Shown here: positions 22,393 through 31,103 of the stretch, piece after piece
How positions within the stretch are numbered: the stretch's first letter is position 1
Layout: each line of letters starts with the position of its first letter
Assembly (NCBI GenBank): GCA_002428415.1
Contig: DIWI01000024.1
Span: 1-36,780 of the forward strand
Source of the DNA: Clostridiaceae bacterium UBA6110
GTDB lineage: Bacteria; Bacillota; Clostridia; Clostridiales; Clostridiaceae
Direction of reading: 5' to 3'
Length of the DNA stretch: 36,780 bases
Made by a program: the position numbers and the translations under genes
The notes under the pieces: generated by a model
Told to the model about the DNA's origin: nothing
Seen by the model: only the letters and a program-made list of their open reading frames with translations
Databases searched by the model: none

Positions 22393-23643
22393 TTACTCCA
22401 GTATTATATCTTTATCAGGCACATTGACCGCAGCGGTTCCAAAAAGACTGAGTGTGATCGTGAAACCCAGAATGCAAAGGAATGATACAAAGAAGAACAC
22501 ATTGGCCATACTTCCGAATACGTCCAAAAGCAGGCCTGATGCCAGAACTCCGGCAATCGCGCCTATGCCGTATGCTGTGAATACAACTCCATAATTCCTG
22601 CTGTAGCTCCTGGAACCGAACATGGCCGATGTCGATGTCGGAGCTATAGCCAGCCATCCTCCAAGATTGAACCAGAATGTGGAGAAAGATAAAGCATACT
22701 TGAGGCTGTCGCCTTCTTTCGCTGTGAGCATGAGAAGAGCTGCAGCGAGTATCAGCAGGTAGGAGAGAAGCATAGCTCTTTTTGACGAGAACCTGTCGGT
22801 TATCAGTCCGAAAATAGGTCTTCCTGCACCGTTGAAGAGGGCAAAGAGTACCATAAGGCTTGTAACTTCAGAAGACGCAAGTCCAATCATTACTGTACCT
22901 GCCGCCATCGTCAGCCCTACCATCATCAATCCAATCATCGATCCAATGACAAAGTTCAGATATAGCGCCTTGAAGCCCTTTGACTTAACCATATCCCTGG
23001 TGTCCAGGCCGGATGAGGATGTCACTTCAGCGCCTTCGACTGCACCTGCTGACAATTCGGGATATCTGAAGGGCAGCGAGAGAAGCGGGATTAGGATTCC
23101 GAAGGAAGCCCCTATTGAGAGGAAGGTTGATTGAAGTCCGAAGGCATCAATAAGCTGCCTGATGAGTGGCGCTGTGACCACAGGTGAAAGGCCGAAGCCA
23201 ACAAGTACCAGTCCTACGAAAAGGCCCTTCTTTTCCGGGAACCATTTAGATATTGCAGTCATCGGAACCCCATATGCGATCCCTACACCTGCTCCGCTTA
23301 TTACCCCGTAGGTCAATGTAAGCGCATAGATGTTTGGAGCAAATGCTGACAAGATCCAGCCAAGTGAAACAAGAAGCCCTCCTGTTATTAGGACCATCCT
23401 CGGATCAAACCGCTCAAGGTGCCTTCCGGTCAGGAACATGAATATCGCATAGAAGGCGAGGGATGTCATATAGGGAAGTCCTCCCAGTATTGACCCCACA
23501 ACGTAATGTCTTTCCACAGATAGTCTCAGTACGCTATATGAGTATACCGTACCAAGGCACATCATAATGAGGATACCGAAAATCAGGTAGATCCATTTGC
23601 TTGTATTATGCTCTGTACCTATGCCTTTTACTGTTTTCGTCAA
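22393..23643 (-). CDS. MFS transporter, oxalate/formate antiporter (OFA)-like
   Basis: Protein of 416 residues with about twelve transmembrane helices. Family features include the first helix WIYLIFGILIMMCLGTVYSYSV, the DxxSxx-like GRHLERFDPRMVL loop between helices 2 and 3, GAGVGIAYGVPM in helix 4, a WFPEKKGLFVGL cytosolic turn, and GRPIFGLITDRFSSKRAM in the central loop after helix 8. These fit the OFA branch (oxalate:formate antiporter and related monocarboxylate carriers). Substrate specificity within OFA varies widely, so a monocarboxylate is only likely. GGGAG lies eight bases before TTG at 23643, which is preferred; a GTG at 23652 overlaps it. No metabolic partner gene lies next to it to suggest a substrate. 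Confidence 0.85.
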   Translation of the reverse strand: MTKTVKGIGTEHNTSKWIYLIFGILIMMCLGTVYSYSVLRLSVERHYVVGSILGGLPYMTSLAFYAIFMFLTGRHLERFDPRMVLITGGLLVSLGWILSAFAPNIYALTLTYGVISGAGVGIAYGVPMTAISKWFPEKKGLFVGLVLVGFGLSPVVTAPLIRQLIDAFGLQSTFLSIGASFGILIPLLSLPFRYPELSAGAVEGAEVTSSSGLDTRDMVKSKGFKALYLNFVIGSMIGLMMVGLTMAAGTVMIGLASSEVTSLMVLFALFNGAGRPIFGLITDRFSSKRAMLLSYLLILAAALLMLTAKEGDSLKYALSFSTFWFNLGGWLAIAPTSTSAMFGSRSYSRNYGVVFTAYGIGAIAGVLASGLLLDVFGSMANVFFFVSFLCILGFTITLSLFGTAAVNVPDKDIILE

Positions 23644-23703
23644 TTTACACACTCCCGGTCTTATTTATGAATTGCATGCTGATAATAAAGGAAAATAGCC
23701 AAA

Positions 23704-23751
23704 TAAAAAAAGCCAACAGAAAAACTCCATCACTGGATTTCCATTGGCTTA
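23704..23751 (-). terminator. Terminator of the DUF2294 gene
   Basis: On the minus strand AGCCAA...TTGGCT closes a stem-loop with an inner TCCA/TGGA pairing, followed by an unbroken T-run. It lies about 45 bases past the DUF2294 stop codon. Confidence 0.65.
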
Positions 23752-23792
23752 CTTGCGGCTGGCATGTGCCCTCCGAATCGTCTTCCGAAATA

Positions 23793-24155
23793 TTATCTTA
23801 TAAGCTTATCTTCAATATCACAGTCAACAACAATGACGATAATCTTTTCACCTGTCTTTGTGCTTACATCCGAGTACGTGCTGATGATATTGACGTCAAG
23901 CACAGACCGTACAGCAGCTTCCAGGCTTTCACGAGCATTCTCGAACAGAGCTGTCCTTACCTTCTTAATGAGGTCTATCCCTTCTCTGGTATGAGCCAGG
24001 TTCTTCTCCGAGTTGCTCAGGAAGCCCTGCAGCCTTATCAGGATAAGGTCCTGCATAATCGTAGTCCTGATCTTTTCAGGGCCTCTACCCATCTGCTCGA
24101 TTTCAAATTTGCTTATCGCTTCGCTTATCTTCGACTCAATTTGCCCTTTTGTCAT
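23793..24155 (-). CDS. DUF2294 domain-containing protein
   Basis: Protein of 120 residues that fits DUF2294 along its length. The opening MTKGQIESKISEAISKFE, then QMGRGPEKIRTTIMQDLILIRLQG, a helical SEKNLAHTREGIDLIKKVR segment and the ending TDVSTKTGE-like YSDVSTKTGEKIIVIVV are the family's conserved blocks. Its function is unknown to me; members are small soluble proteins widespread in Bacillota and other bacteria. The ATG at 24155 follows AGGAGG by six bases. It has its own promoter (24227-24255) and terminator, so it is a single-gene unit. Confidence 0.85.
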   Translation of the reverse strand: MTKGQIESKISEAISKFEIEQMGRGPEKIRTTIMQDLILIRLQGFLSNSEKNLAHTREGIDLIKKVRTALFENARESLEAAVRSVLDVNIISTYSDVSTKTGEKIIVIVVDCDIEDKLIR

Positions 24156-24226
24156 GAACAGCCTCCTGACTTATGTATAAATGTCCAAACTAATATGATT
24201 AAACAATTTGCCTAGACATTTTTGAA

Positions 24227-24255
24227 ATTATAGCACATTAGTGGATTCGGGGCAA
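24227..24255 (-). promoter_or_regulatory. Predicted promoter of the DUF2294 gene
   Basis: On the minus strand TTGCCC (24255-24250) and a perfect TATAAT (24232-24227) are separated by exactly 17 bases, giving a leader of about 65 nt. Confidence 0.6.
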
Positions 24256-24396
24256 TAAAAACACAACAAAGGGGAATTGGGGCACAAAATAGAATTCATT
24301 CGTTTTTTGGCTTAAGCAACTCTGTTAGTCAGTAAGTAGTTTAGAAGTCTTAGGATAAAGAGCAGAGATTCAATTAAATGTAAGATTTTATTCAAA

Positions 24397-24425
24397 TGGA
24401 TATCTCCTGCATTAAGTAGTACAAT
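24397..24425 (+). promoter_or_regulatory. Predicted promoter of the Rieske gene
   Basis: TGGATA (24397-24402) and TACAAT (24420-24425) are 17 bases apart, with four and five consensus bases respectively. The predicted leader is about 40 nt. Confidence 0.4.
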
Positions 24426-24472
24426 ATCCTTATATGGAATTAGATTTCAATCAGTGGTGGGGGTAGTAGATT

Positions 24473-25453
24473 ATGATCTTAAATCAGTGGTATGCAGTGT
24501 TGCCGTCTATGGCTATAAAATCCGGAAAGATACTTGCAGCAAAGAGGATGGGACTGGAATTGGCATTCTTCAGAGACGGGAAGGGCAATGTTGCCTGTGT
24601 TGAGGATAAATGCTCACACAGGGGAGCTGCATTAAGCGGCGGCAAAGTGAAGGGTGACTGCGTTATGTGCCCGTTCCATGGGCTGGAGTTCGACAAGAAC
24701 GGAGCCTGCAAATACGTTCCATCATATGGGAAATCATCTGTCAGGGATTTGAGCAGATATAATGTGAAGAGATACATTGTCAGGGAGGCGAACAGCATAG
24801 TTTATCTCTGGTACGGCGATGAGGACAAGGTGACTGATAAGCTTCCATTCTTCCACGGATTCGTAGATGGAAGCTATGTGTTCAGCGAGGTGGAAGACCT
24901 ATGGAATTCACATTATTCGAGATGCATTGAAAATCAGCTTGATGTCGTGCATGTACCGATAGTCCACCATAATACCATTGGAAGAGGTAACAAGACCCTT
25001 ATCAACGGACCCAAGGTCCTGTTTGAGAACGGCATGATCACTACCAGCGCGAACAATGAGGTAGATACCGGGCAGAAGCCAAGACCTGCTGATGAATGTG
25101 TAATCAAGGATACTAACCTCAACTTCATCTTCCCGAACCTCTGGATGAACCACATAAGCAAGAAAATAAAGGTGATAATATATTTTGCTCCGGTGGATGA
25201 GGAAAATACCATACTCTACATCAGGTTCTATCACAGGATAACTGGCAATGGAATTGCTGACAGGGCTATAGCATTTGCAGGAAAGTATGCGAACCTTATA
25301 GTTGAAAGGCAGGACAAGAGGGTTGTAGTGACACAGAAACCGAAGGCATCGTCACTTAAAGGCGGTGAAAAGCTTCTTACAGGTGACGGGCCTATAATCA
25401 CTTACCGCAGGATAAGAGAAGAGCTCAAAGGGCAACTCAATACAGGAAAATAG
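24473..25453 (+). CDS. Rieske [2Fe-2S] non-heme iron oxygenase (alpha subunit type)
   Basis: Protein of 326 residues. The N-terminal Rieske domain has both cluster motifs: C47-x-H49 in CSHRG and C66-x2-H69 in CPFHG, 16 residues apart. The catalytic domain carries the mononuclear iron site of Rieske oxygenases: N154, D157, H160 and H165 (ENQLDVVHVPIVHH), with D281 in RQDKRVV as the likely third iron ligand. Length and layout resemble the dicamba O-demethylase, vanillate demethylase and PaO group, which use O2 and electrons from a reductase to hydroxylate or demethylate. No ferredoxin or reductase gene is adjacent, so the partner must be elsewhere. ATG at 24473 follows GGGGGTAG. Substrate unknown. 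Confidence 0.85.
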   Translation: MILNQWYAVLPSMAIKSGKILAAKRMGLELAFFRDGKGNVACVEDKCSHRGAALSGGKVKGDCVMCPFHGLEFDKNGACKYVPSYGKSSVRDLSRYNVKRYIVREANSIVYLWYGDEDKVTDKLPFFHGFVDGSYVFSEVEDLWNSHYSRCIENQLDVVHVPIVHHNTIGRGNKTLINGPKVLFENGMITTSANNEVDTGQKPRPADECVIKDTNLNFIFPNLWMNHISKKIKVIIYFAPVDEENTILYIRFYHRITGNGIADRAIAFAGKYANLIVERQDKRVVVTQKPKASSLKGGEKLLTGDGPIITYRRIREELKGQLNTGK

Positions 25454-25464
25454 ATTAATAAGTG

Positions 25465-25508
25465 AAGGAATGCCAGTAAGAAGGTCATTCCTTCTTTATT
25501 TTAATTTT
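25465..25508 (+). terminator. Terminator of the Rieske gene
   Basis: AAGGAATG and CATTCCTT form an eight-base stem followed by CTTTATTTTAATTTTT, a dozen bases after the stop codon. Confidence 0.75.
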
Positions 25509-25573
25509 TGCAATATCTTAGAGTATGCGCAGATTGAGAAGCCTATAGATTCTATAATTGGTAGTACCAGATA

Positions 25574-25602
25574 TGGAATTGTTTACAAAAGAGGTATATA
25601 AT
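25574..25602 (+). promoter_or_regulatory. Predicted promoter of the SH3b/C39 gene
   Basis: A perfect TATAAT at 25597-25602 has a weak TGGAAT 17 bases upstream. The message would have a leader of about 80 nt before the ATG at 25691. Confidence 0.4.
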
Positions 25603-25690
25603 AATAGGTGACATCAGGATTTTCACAGATTCTATATTATGATATTACAGTATCTGGATTAAATATCTGGATCTTGATTTGGAGGAACAT

Positions 25691-27454
25691 ATGAAGAGAT
25701 ATATGTCTGCGAGACTGTCATTGCTGCTGTGCGCTACACTGATTGGAAGCCAGATGGCCATTCCAATAAGTACTGCTCTGGCTGAACCGATTCCGGTATC
25801 CGTGGAATCACTTACGGTTGGTGGAACCTACACAGTATACTCCAGCATACCTGGCTACAGGGACAGCTACAGTGCACTGACAAAGACCAATCAGGTAACC
25901 ACCTACGCTGCCGGTAGCTACATCATCTACAAGATTTATAACGGAACGCTGAACATAACAAGGACAAGCGGTGTTCCTGGCATATGGATAAACCCTGCAC
26001 AGAACACAGCACCTGCTGCGCCGCAAGAACCAGTACCAGTACCAGCACCGGCTCCTGCTGAACCAGCCCCTGCTCCGGCACCTGAAGTGCAGGCTAAAGT
26101 CTATATGATGACCACAGCCAATCTCAACATGAGGTCAGGCCCAGGCACAGGCTACAGCATTGTCAAGACAATTCCCAAAGGAACTGCGGTTGAAATTACA
26201 GGAACATCTGGAACTTGGAAAAAGGTGGTTTACGGATCTTATACAGGCTGGTGTTCTGGCAGCTATCTTACAGCAACGGCAGCACCTGCACCGGCAGCGC
26301 CTGCGCCAGTAGTAACTGCACCTGCTGAAAAGACTTATATGAAGACTACGGCGAACCTCAACATGAGGTCAGGTGCCGGTACCGGATATGGGATAATCAA
26401 GGTCATTCCAAATGGAACGACAGTCGAGGTGACCGGAAGCTCCAGCTACTGGAAGAAGGTAGTATATGCTGGCATTACAGGCTGGTGCTCAGGAAACTAC
26501 CTTACACCTGCTGCGGCACCAGTTCCTGCTCAGCCACCGGCAGAGCCTGTTTTGCCACCAGCGGAACCTGTTTTGCCACCAGCGGAACCTGTTTTGCCAC
26601 CAGCGGAACCTGTTGTGCCACCAGCGGAACCTGTTGTACCGCCAGTTGAGCCTGTAGCTCCTCCAACGGAGCCTGCACCGGCACCGCTATTGAAAAAGAC
26701 TACATCAAGCCTTAACTTCAGGACAGGCCCTGGCACTGAATATCCTGCAATTGCGGTCATCCCAAGAGGAACAGTGCTTGAAGTGCTTGAGATTTCAGGC
26801 TACTGGAACAAGGTCAGCTATGGCGGAAGCACAGGATGGTGCTCCGGGAACTATATGACTACAGAGCTTCAGGCGGTATATAAACTGCTTGACGTACCAT
26901 ATGTCAGCCAGCTTAATCCGACATACGCACCTGTAGGCTGCGAGCCTGCTTCAATGCTCATGGCACTTAAGGCCAAGGGTCTGACTGACATTTCCTACAA
27001 GGATTTCCTTGATGCAATGCCGAAGTCGGCTACGAATCCGGCACTTGGGTTTGCAGGGTCTCCATATGTTCAGGATTCAAGCATAAGGACCACGATTTAT
27101 CCGAAGCCACTGACGGACTATGCTAATACATATGCCGGAGGAAGGGCGGTTGACATATCAGGCGCTACAGTTGAAGACATCAAGAAGGAGATACTCGCCG
27201 GCAATCCTGTCGTGGTATACCTTACGACAAGGCTTGAGGCTCCTGTATACGCGACCTACATTGTTGACGGTGATTCACAGTCACTTCTTAAGAACAACCA
27301 CGTGGTTCTGGTCACAGGATATGACTCTGAGAATAACAAATTAAGGCTAACAGATCCATGGTCATGGGATGGGACAAGATATGAGAGATGGGTTACAGTC
27401 TCGAGCTTTGCCTATTCCTACAACATAAGGCATCATGCTGTATCGGTAAGATAG
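25691..27454 (+). CDS. Secreted protein with three SH3b domains and a C39-type peptidase domain
   Basis: Protein of 587 residues. A signal peptide ends near STALA (residue 31). Then come a beta-rich N-terminal domain (about 40-105), a Pro/Ala linker, SH3b domains at about 135-197 and 214-273 (each with LNMRSGxGTGY and ending TGWCSGxYLT), a Pro-rich stretch of 7-residue repeats (273-333), a third SH3b (334-397, LNFRTGPGTEY) and a C39_2-like domain (398-587). The likely catalytic residues are C417 in VGCEPAS, H537 in NNHVVLV and D555 in LTDPW. SH3b domains bind peptidoglycan, so a wall-bound cysteine peptidase is likely; its target is not known. ATG at 25691 follows GGAGGA by four bases. A terminator follows directly. 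Confidence 0.88.
   Translation: MKRYMSARLSLLLCATLIGSQMAIPISTALAEPIPVSVESLTVGGTYTVYSSIPGYRDSYSALTKTNQVTTYAAGSYIIYKIYNGTLNITRTSGVPGIWINPAQNTAPAAPQEPVPVPAPAPAEPAPAPAPEVQAKVYMMTTANLNMRSGPGTGYSIVKTIPKGTAVEITGTSGTWKKVVYGSYTGWCSGSYLTATAAPAPAAPAPVVTAPAEKTYMKTTANLNMRSGAGTGYGIIKVIPNGTTVEVTGSSSYWKKVVYAGITGWCSGNYLTPAAAPVPAQPPAEPVLPPAEPVLPPAEPVLPPAEPVVPPAEPVVPPVEPVAPPTEPAPAPLLKKTTSSLNFRTGPGTEYPAIAVIPRGTVLEVLEISGYWNKVSYGGSTGWCSGNYMTTELQAVYKLLDVPYVSQLNPTYAPVGCEPASMLMALKAKGLTDISYKDFLDAMPKSATNPALGFAGSPYVQDSSIRTTIYPKPLTDYANTYAGGRAVDISGATVEDIKKEILAGNPVVVYLTTRLEAPVYATYIVDGDSQSLLKNNHVVLVTGYDSENNKLRLTDPWSWDGTRYERWVTVSSFAYSYNIRHHAVSVR
26543..26668 (+). repeat. 21-bp tandem repeat coding EPVLPPA
   Basis: Six successive 21-bp units code EPVLPPA (three times), EPVVPPA, EPVVPPV and EPVAPPT. 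The first three are nearly identical at DNA level, the later ones drift, which suggests recent expansion from the 5' side of the array. Confidence 0.85.
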
Positions 27455-27455
27455 T

Positions 27456-27483
27456 AAAAAAGCTGCGAAAAGCAGCTTTTTTC
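27456..27483 (+). terminator. Terminator of the SH3b/C39 gene
   Basis: AAAAAAGCTGC and GCAGCTTTTTT pair as a perfect stem with a GAAAA-type loop, starting two bases after the stop codon. It could also act for minus-strand transcripts of the next gene. Confidence 0.85.
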
Positions 27484-27555
27484 ATTGAGTACCATATAAT
27501 GTCGAACCAGAACTCTGAAAGCAGTCTTGAATACTGAAAGACATCCATATCGAAA

Positions 27556-28638
27556 TCATTTGAGTTCAATCATCCCTGTTCCATCCGTAAATATCCTGAA
27601 AAGATTTTCGTTCGGCGTATTTGCCTGGATTGTGCAGAACAGAAGGTCGTCAAGGACATATATTCTTGATGCAATATTATCGTTTATCTTTTCATTTCCA
27701 CTTCCGTCAATCCTGATCATATAAAGTTTATCTTCATCGTTTTCATTTAGGTAATATATCCAGGTTTCGGTGATGGATATCAGACTATTGGAAATCCTGA
27801 TGTCAGCTATCTCCGTTTTACCTGTACCATCCGCATGCATCTTATTTAGGGTGGAAGTTTCGTTTTTCCAGGTAATGTAGTATATGTAATTGTCATCAAC
27901 GTGGTTCCAATGGAAGCCGCTATCTCCAATTGCTGATTTTTCAGTACCGTCTGTCCTCATCTTAGTCAGTACCGGTTTGTCATTCTGGTTCCTATAGTAT
28001 ATCCACTCGTCAAATATGAAGATGTCTGTGGAACGGTCATTTGTTATCAGTGATTGTTCGGTACCGTCTAATTTAATCCTGTATAATCCGTCATCCCAGT
28101 TCTCCATAATGTCCCCACGGGGGATCTTGTAGTATAGCCAGTCGCCGACTATGTTCATGTAGCTCGCAATACCAATGCTTAAATCCATTTCCTGGGTACC
28201 ATCTGTCTTCATCCTCCTGGCTGGTCCAAGATTGCCCTTTTTGTCCCATGTGCAGTAATAGACCCAGTCTTCCACAATATTTAGGTACAAACCGATGCTG
28301 TCGCTGAGTTTGGTTTTCATGGTGCCATCAGCCTTGCTCTTGTAGAAGCCATCATACAAGCCGCTGTAGAATATCCAGTCACCCTGCCTGGCAATTACGC
28401 CACCGGCATTGAGGTTGACATTGCTGTTACCAGTTACATATTTATTCGAGACAGAAGGGTCAGCTGGAGCTGCAGGAGCTGAAGTCGGGGCTGTTGTCGG
28501 CAGTGGCTGAGTAGCCAAAGGGGCAGATGCTGATGGGACCGTAGCAGAAGACGGTGAGGTTGGAGTCTTTGCACCGCAGCCATAAAGTATCATTGAAGCA
28601 AGGAGGAGGGCAAGCATGACAGACATTAGCTTCTTCAC
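27556..28638 (-). CDS. DUF5050-like lipoprotein (beta-propeller type repeats)
   Basis: Protein of 360 residues. A lipoprotein signal ends in the lipobox LYGC, lipidating a Cys near residue 21, followed by a Ser/Thr/Pro/Ala-rich linker of about 45 residues. The rest is built of six or seven repeats of roughly 45 residues with the pattern W(I/V)YY...L.(K/R)(M/I)..DGT (for example DGTMKTKL, DGTQEMDL, DGTEQSLI, DGTEKSAI, DGTGKTEI). These match the DUF5050 family, predicted to fold as a beta-propeller. The role is unknown; surface binding is inferred. GTG at 28638 has GGGGGTG six bases upstream; a GTG at 28647 overlaps that site and is less likely. Confidence 0.83.
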   Translation of the reverse strand: MKKLMSVMLALLLASMILYGCGAKTPTSPSSATVPSASAPLATQPLPTTAPTSAPAAPADPSVSNKYVTGNSNVNLNAGGVIARQGDWIFYSGLYDGFYKSKADGTMKTKLSDSIGLYLNIVEDWVYYCTWDKKGNLGPARRMKTDGTQEMDLSIGIASYMNIVGDWLYYKIPRGDIMENWDDGLYRIKLDGTEQSLITNDRSTDIFIFDEWIYYRNQNDKPVLTKMRTDGTEKSAIGDSGFHWNHVDDNYIYYITWKNETSTLNKMHADGTGKTEIADIRISNSLISITETWIYYLNENDEDKLYMIRIDGSGNEKINDNIASRIYVLDDLLFCTIQANTPNENLFRIFTDGTGMIELK

Positions 28639-28921
28639 GGTATTCACCCCCGGACTATACTATATTCATAATTATAATTCTTTAATATGGAATCAATGAA
28701 TTAATTATTTGAATATTCCGAGAATAAACGCACTATCTCATGCAAATCTTTCGATACATCGCTGTCCATATGAAACAGCACTATCGGAAGAAATCATGGA
28801 AACAAATGACTGTTGAAGAATAATCCCTCATCAGATGATGGAATATTGGCATGTTGCAGAAAGGATTGCTACAATGGAATGGAGGCCTGGTGCCAAATTA
28901 CAAAAGATTGGAAAGTGCATG

Positions 28922-30028
28922 ATGCGAAAGATATTGGAATCATTTAGAAAAGATAAGGTACTGATTGTTTCAGGGTCTGTTTCAGCAGTGACAATGTTGT
29001 TTGTGCCTCCATCAGGAGACTACATTTCATATATAGACTTCAAGGTGCTTGCTGTATTGTTCTCTCTAATGGCTGTAATTGCCGGAATTAGGGAGATGGG
29101 TGTGTTCGAGGTTGCGGCAAGGAACCTCCTCAAGAGGACGAATAGGGTGAGGACCATGTCACTGGCTCTGATACTGCTGGCATTCTTCTCATCGATGCTT
29201 ATCACCAACGATGTGGCTCTGATAACCTTCGTTCCTCTCTCAATAGCGGTATTGTCATTTGCTGGCAAAGGGAATCTCATCTTTGTAGTGACCATGCAGA
29301 CAATAGCTGCCAACCTCGGCAGCATGCTCACTCCTGTCGGGAATCCACAGAACCTTTACCTGTACTCGAGGTTTGGAGTTTCTGCAAAGGAGTTCTTCAT
29401 GATAACAATGCCGATAGTTGCACTCAGCCTTGTCATAGTGACCGTGATAACCATGTTGTCAAAGGATGACAATATGGAGGTGGTGCTTCCTGAAGGCACA
29501 CCGATTGAAAGCAACCGGAGGGTCGCATTGTATATGGTGCTGTTTATTGTCTGCCTGTTGTCGGTTTTCGGTTTGATCGGCCATGCTCTGATGCTTGTCA
29601 TCGTAATTGCGGGGATAACCTTTACTGATGGCGGTATCCTTAAGAAGGTCGACTATGCTCTTCTACTGACTTTCGTATTCTTCTTTATCATCGTCGGTAA
29701 CGTCGGAAGGATGGATGCGGTGGTTGAGAGGATGGGAGCTCTGATAGAAGGCAGGGAGCTTTTCACATCTATAGCCCTGTCTCAGGTGATCAGCAACGTA
29801 CCGGCTGCAATAATGCTTTCATCATTTACAGACAACTACAAGATGCTGATAGCAGGGACAAATATCGGAGGCCTTGGGACACTGGTGGCTTCGCTGGCAA
29901 GCCTTATCTCCTACAAGCTCTATTCAGGGTCAGAAGGCGCGAAGCCTGCAGAATACATTAAGACCTTCAGCATATATAATGTTGCAGTACTCTTTGTACT
30001 ATCAGTTTCTGCGATATTCCTGTACTGA
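28922..30028 (+). CDS. ArsB/NhaD-superfamily (CitM/SLC13-like) anion permease
   Basis: Protein of 368 residues with about ten hydrophobic helices. It shows the ion-transporter superfamily hallmarks: a paired re-entrant motif with ITNDVALITFVPL in the first half and NVPAAIMLSSF in the second half, plus ANLGSMLTPVGNPQNLYLY. These are typical of the anion permease ArsB/NhaD group that includes citrate, arsenite and Na+/H+ carriers; sequence alone does not fix the substrate. The N-terminal hydrophobic half-repeat is fairly short, fitting the compact versions common in Clostridia. GGAAAG at 28910 is six bases before ATG at 28922; frames open earlier give 29 extra hydrophilic residues without a better site. 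No arsenic regulator gene is nearby. Confidence 0.8.
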   Translation: MRKILESFRKDKVLIVSGSVSAVTMLFVPPSGDYISYIDFKVLAVLFSLMAVIAGIREMGVFEVAARNLLKRTNRVRTMSLALILLAFFSSMLITNDVALITFVPLSIAVLSFAGKGNLIFVVTMQTIAANLGSMLTPVGNPQNLYLYSRFGVSAKEFFMITMPIVALSLVIVTVITMLSKDDNMEVVLPEGTPIESNRRVALYMVLFIVCLLSVFGLIGHALMLVIVIAGITFTDGGILKKVDYALLLTFVFFFIIVGNVGRMDAVVERMGALIEGRELFTSIALSQVISNVPAAIMLSSFTDNYKMLIAGTNIGGLGTLVASLASLISYKLYSGSEGAKPAEYIKTFSIYNVAVLFVLSVSAIFLY

Positions 30029-30073
30029 ACGAATCCCAAAAGACTGGTTCAAATACACTTTAGGAGGAAAATT

Positions 30074-30478
30074 ATGGATAACAGCTTTACTACAATCGAC
30101 GAATACATCGCAAATGCCGCTGAGGAGGACAGGGAGACGCTGAGGGAGCTCAGAAGAGTGATCAGTGAGGCTGCTCCTGAAGCAACGGAGAAGATCAGCT
30201 ACCAGATGCCAACCTTTTTTCTGCATGGCAACCTGGTGCATTTTGCCGCTTTCAAGGGACATTTCGGCTTTTATCCTGCACCCACAGGGATAGAAGCCTT
30301 CCAGGAGGACCTTTCGAAGTACAAGGGCTCCAAGGGTGCCATCCAGTTCCCCAAGGACAAGCCGCTTCCCTATGAGCTGATCATAAGGATTGTTAAATTC
30401 AGGGTTGAGGAGAATGTCAGGGCAAACGAGGCTAAGAAGGCCAAGAAGAGAAAAGTAAAGGATGCTGAGGTGAAATGA
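30074..30478 (+). CDS. DUF1801 domain protein (YdhG-like, iron-chaperone fold)
   Basis: Protein of 134 residues. The DUF1801 signature is clear: an opening helix TIDEYIANAAEEDRETL, then ISEAAPEATEKISYQMPTF, HFAAFKGHFGFYPAP, and GAIQFPKDKPLP followed by LIIRIVKFRV. The family has a frataxin-like fold; iron handling has been suggested for some members, but its real role is uncertain. The Lys/Arg-rich last 20 residues are a tail outside the domain. The ATG follows AGGAGG. It overlaps the next gene by four bases (ATGA), so those two are translationally coupled. Confidence 0.88.
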   Translation: MDNSFTTIDEYIANAAEEDRETLRELRRVISEAAPEATEKISYQMPTFFLHGNLVHFAAFKGHFGFYPAPTGIEAFQEDLSKYKGSKGAIQFPKDKPLPYELIIRIVKFRVEENVRANEAKKAKKRKVKDAEVK

Positions 30479-31086
30479 TGAACCAGAAGGAAAGGATGCT
30501 AAAGGGCCTTCCCTATAAATCCTGGCTTGACGGACTACCAGAGGAACGGAAGGCTGCAAGGGTAAGGACAAGGGAGTACAACACTCTTGAGCCGGGTGAC
30601 AAGGAAAGAAGAAATGAGCTCATACGGGAGACACTTGGAAAGACAGGGGAGCAGATATTCATAGAAGCACCATTTCTCTGCGATTATGGCAGGAACATAG
30701 AGGTGGGTGAAAACTTCTATGCGAACTTCAATCTTGTTATTCTTGACGTAGCCAGGGTAGTGATCGGAGACAATGTGATGATTGCGCCCAATGTGGCCAT
30801 CTATACTGCAGGTCATCCAGTGCATCCTGTTTCCAGGAACTCAGGTTACGAGTACGGGATAGGCATTACTATCGGAAACAACGTATGGATAGGCGGAAAT
30901 GTAGTGATAAACCCTGGAGTCAGGATAGGGGACAACGTAATTATCGGTGCGGGAAGCGTGGTTACGAAGGACATTCCTGACAATTTAATCGCTGTTGGTA
31001 ACCCCTGCAGACCTGTCAGGGAGATTACTGAGGAGGACAGGAAATACTACTACAGGGACAGGGTTTTCGACGTCGACGACTATTGA
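30475..31086 (+). CDS. Maltose/galactoside O-acetyltransferase-like (left-handed beta-helix)
   Basis: Protein of 203 residues. The family transfers acetyl groups from acetyl-CoA to sugar hydroxyls. The N-terminal Mac domain is seen as KERMLKGLPYKSWLDGLPEERK with the usual two helices. The hexapeptide-repeat beta-helix follows (NIEVGENFYANFNLVILD, VVIGDNVMIAPNVAIYT), then the catalytic histidine in TAGHPVHP, a loop, and final turns IGNNVWIGGNVVINPGVRIGDNVIIGAGSVV ending in GNPCRPVREI. Length is normal. The symbol maa would fit, but substrate is not resolved between maltose, galactoside and other sugars. It overlaps the upstream DUF1801 gene by four bases. Confidence 0.93.
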   Translation: MMNQKERMLKGLPYKSWLDGLPEERKAARVRTREYNTLEPGDKERRNELIRETLGKTGEQIFIEAPFLCDYGRNIEVGENFYANFNLVILDVARVVIGDNVMIAPNVAIYTAGHPVHPVSRNSGYEYGIGITIGNNVWIGGNVVINPGVRIGDNVIIGAGSVVTKDIPDNLIAVGNPCRPVREITEEDRKYYYRDRVFDVDDY

Positions 31087-31103
31087 CGGATAGAGGTGAT
31101 TTC

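Larger units (their letters stand above)
24156..24472. other. Divergent intergenic region, DUF2294 / Rieske genes
   Basis: The 317-bp gap holds the two facing promoters listed separately and no open frame of interest. I see no riboswitch-like structure in it. Confidence 0.6.

Noticed and set aside
23601..24215. Plus-strand frame opposite the DUF2294 gene
   Set aside because: It runs through the terminator and the antisense of a clear family protein.
26502..26760. Minus-strand frames rich in Gly/Ala/Val repeats opposite the SH3b/C39 gene
   Set aside because: They are the antisense of the 21-bp Pro-rich repeat.
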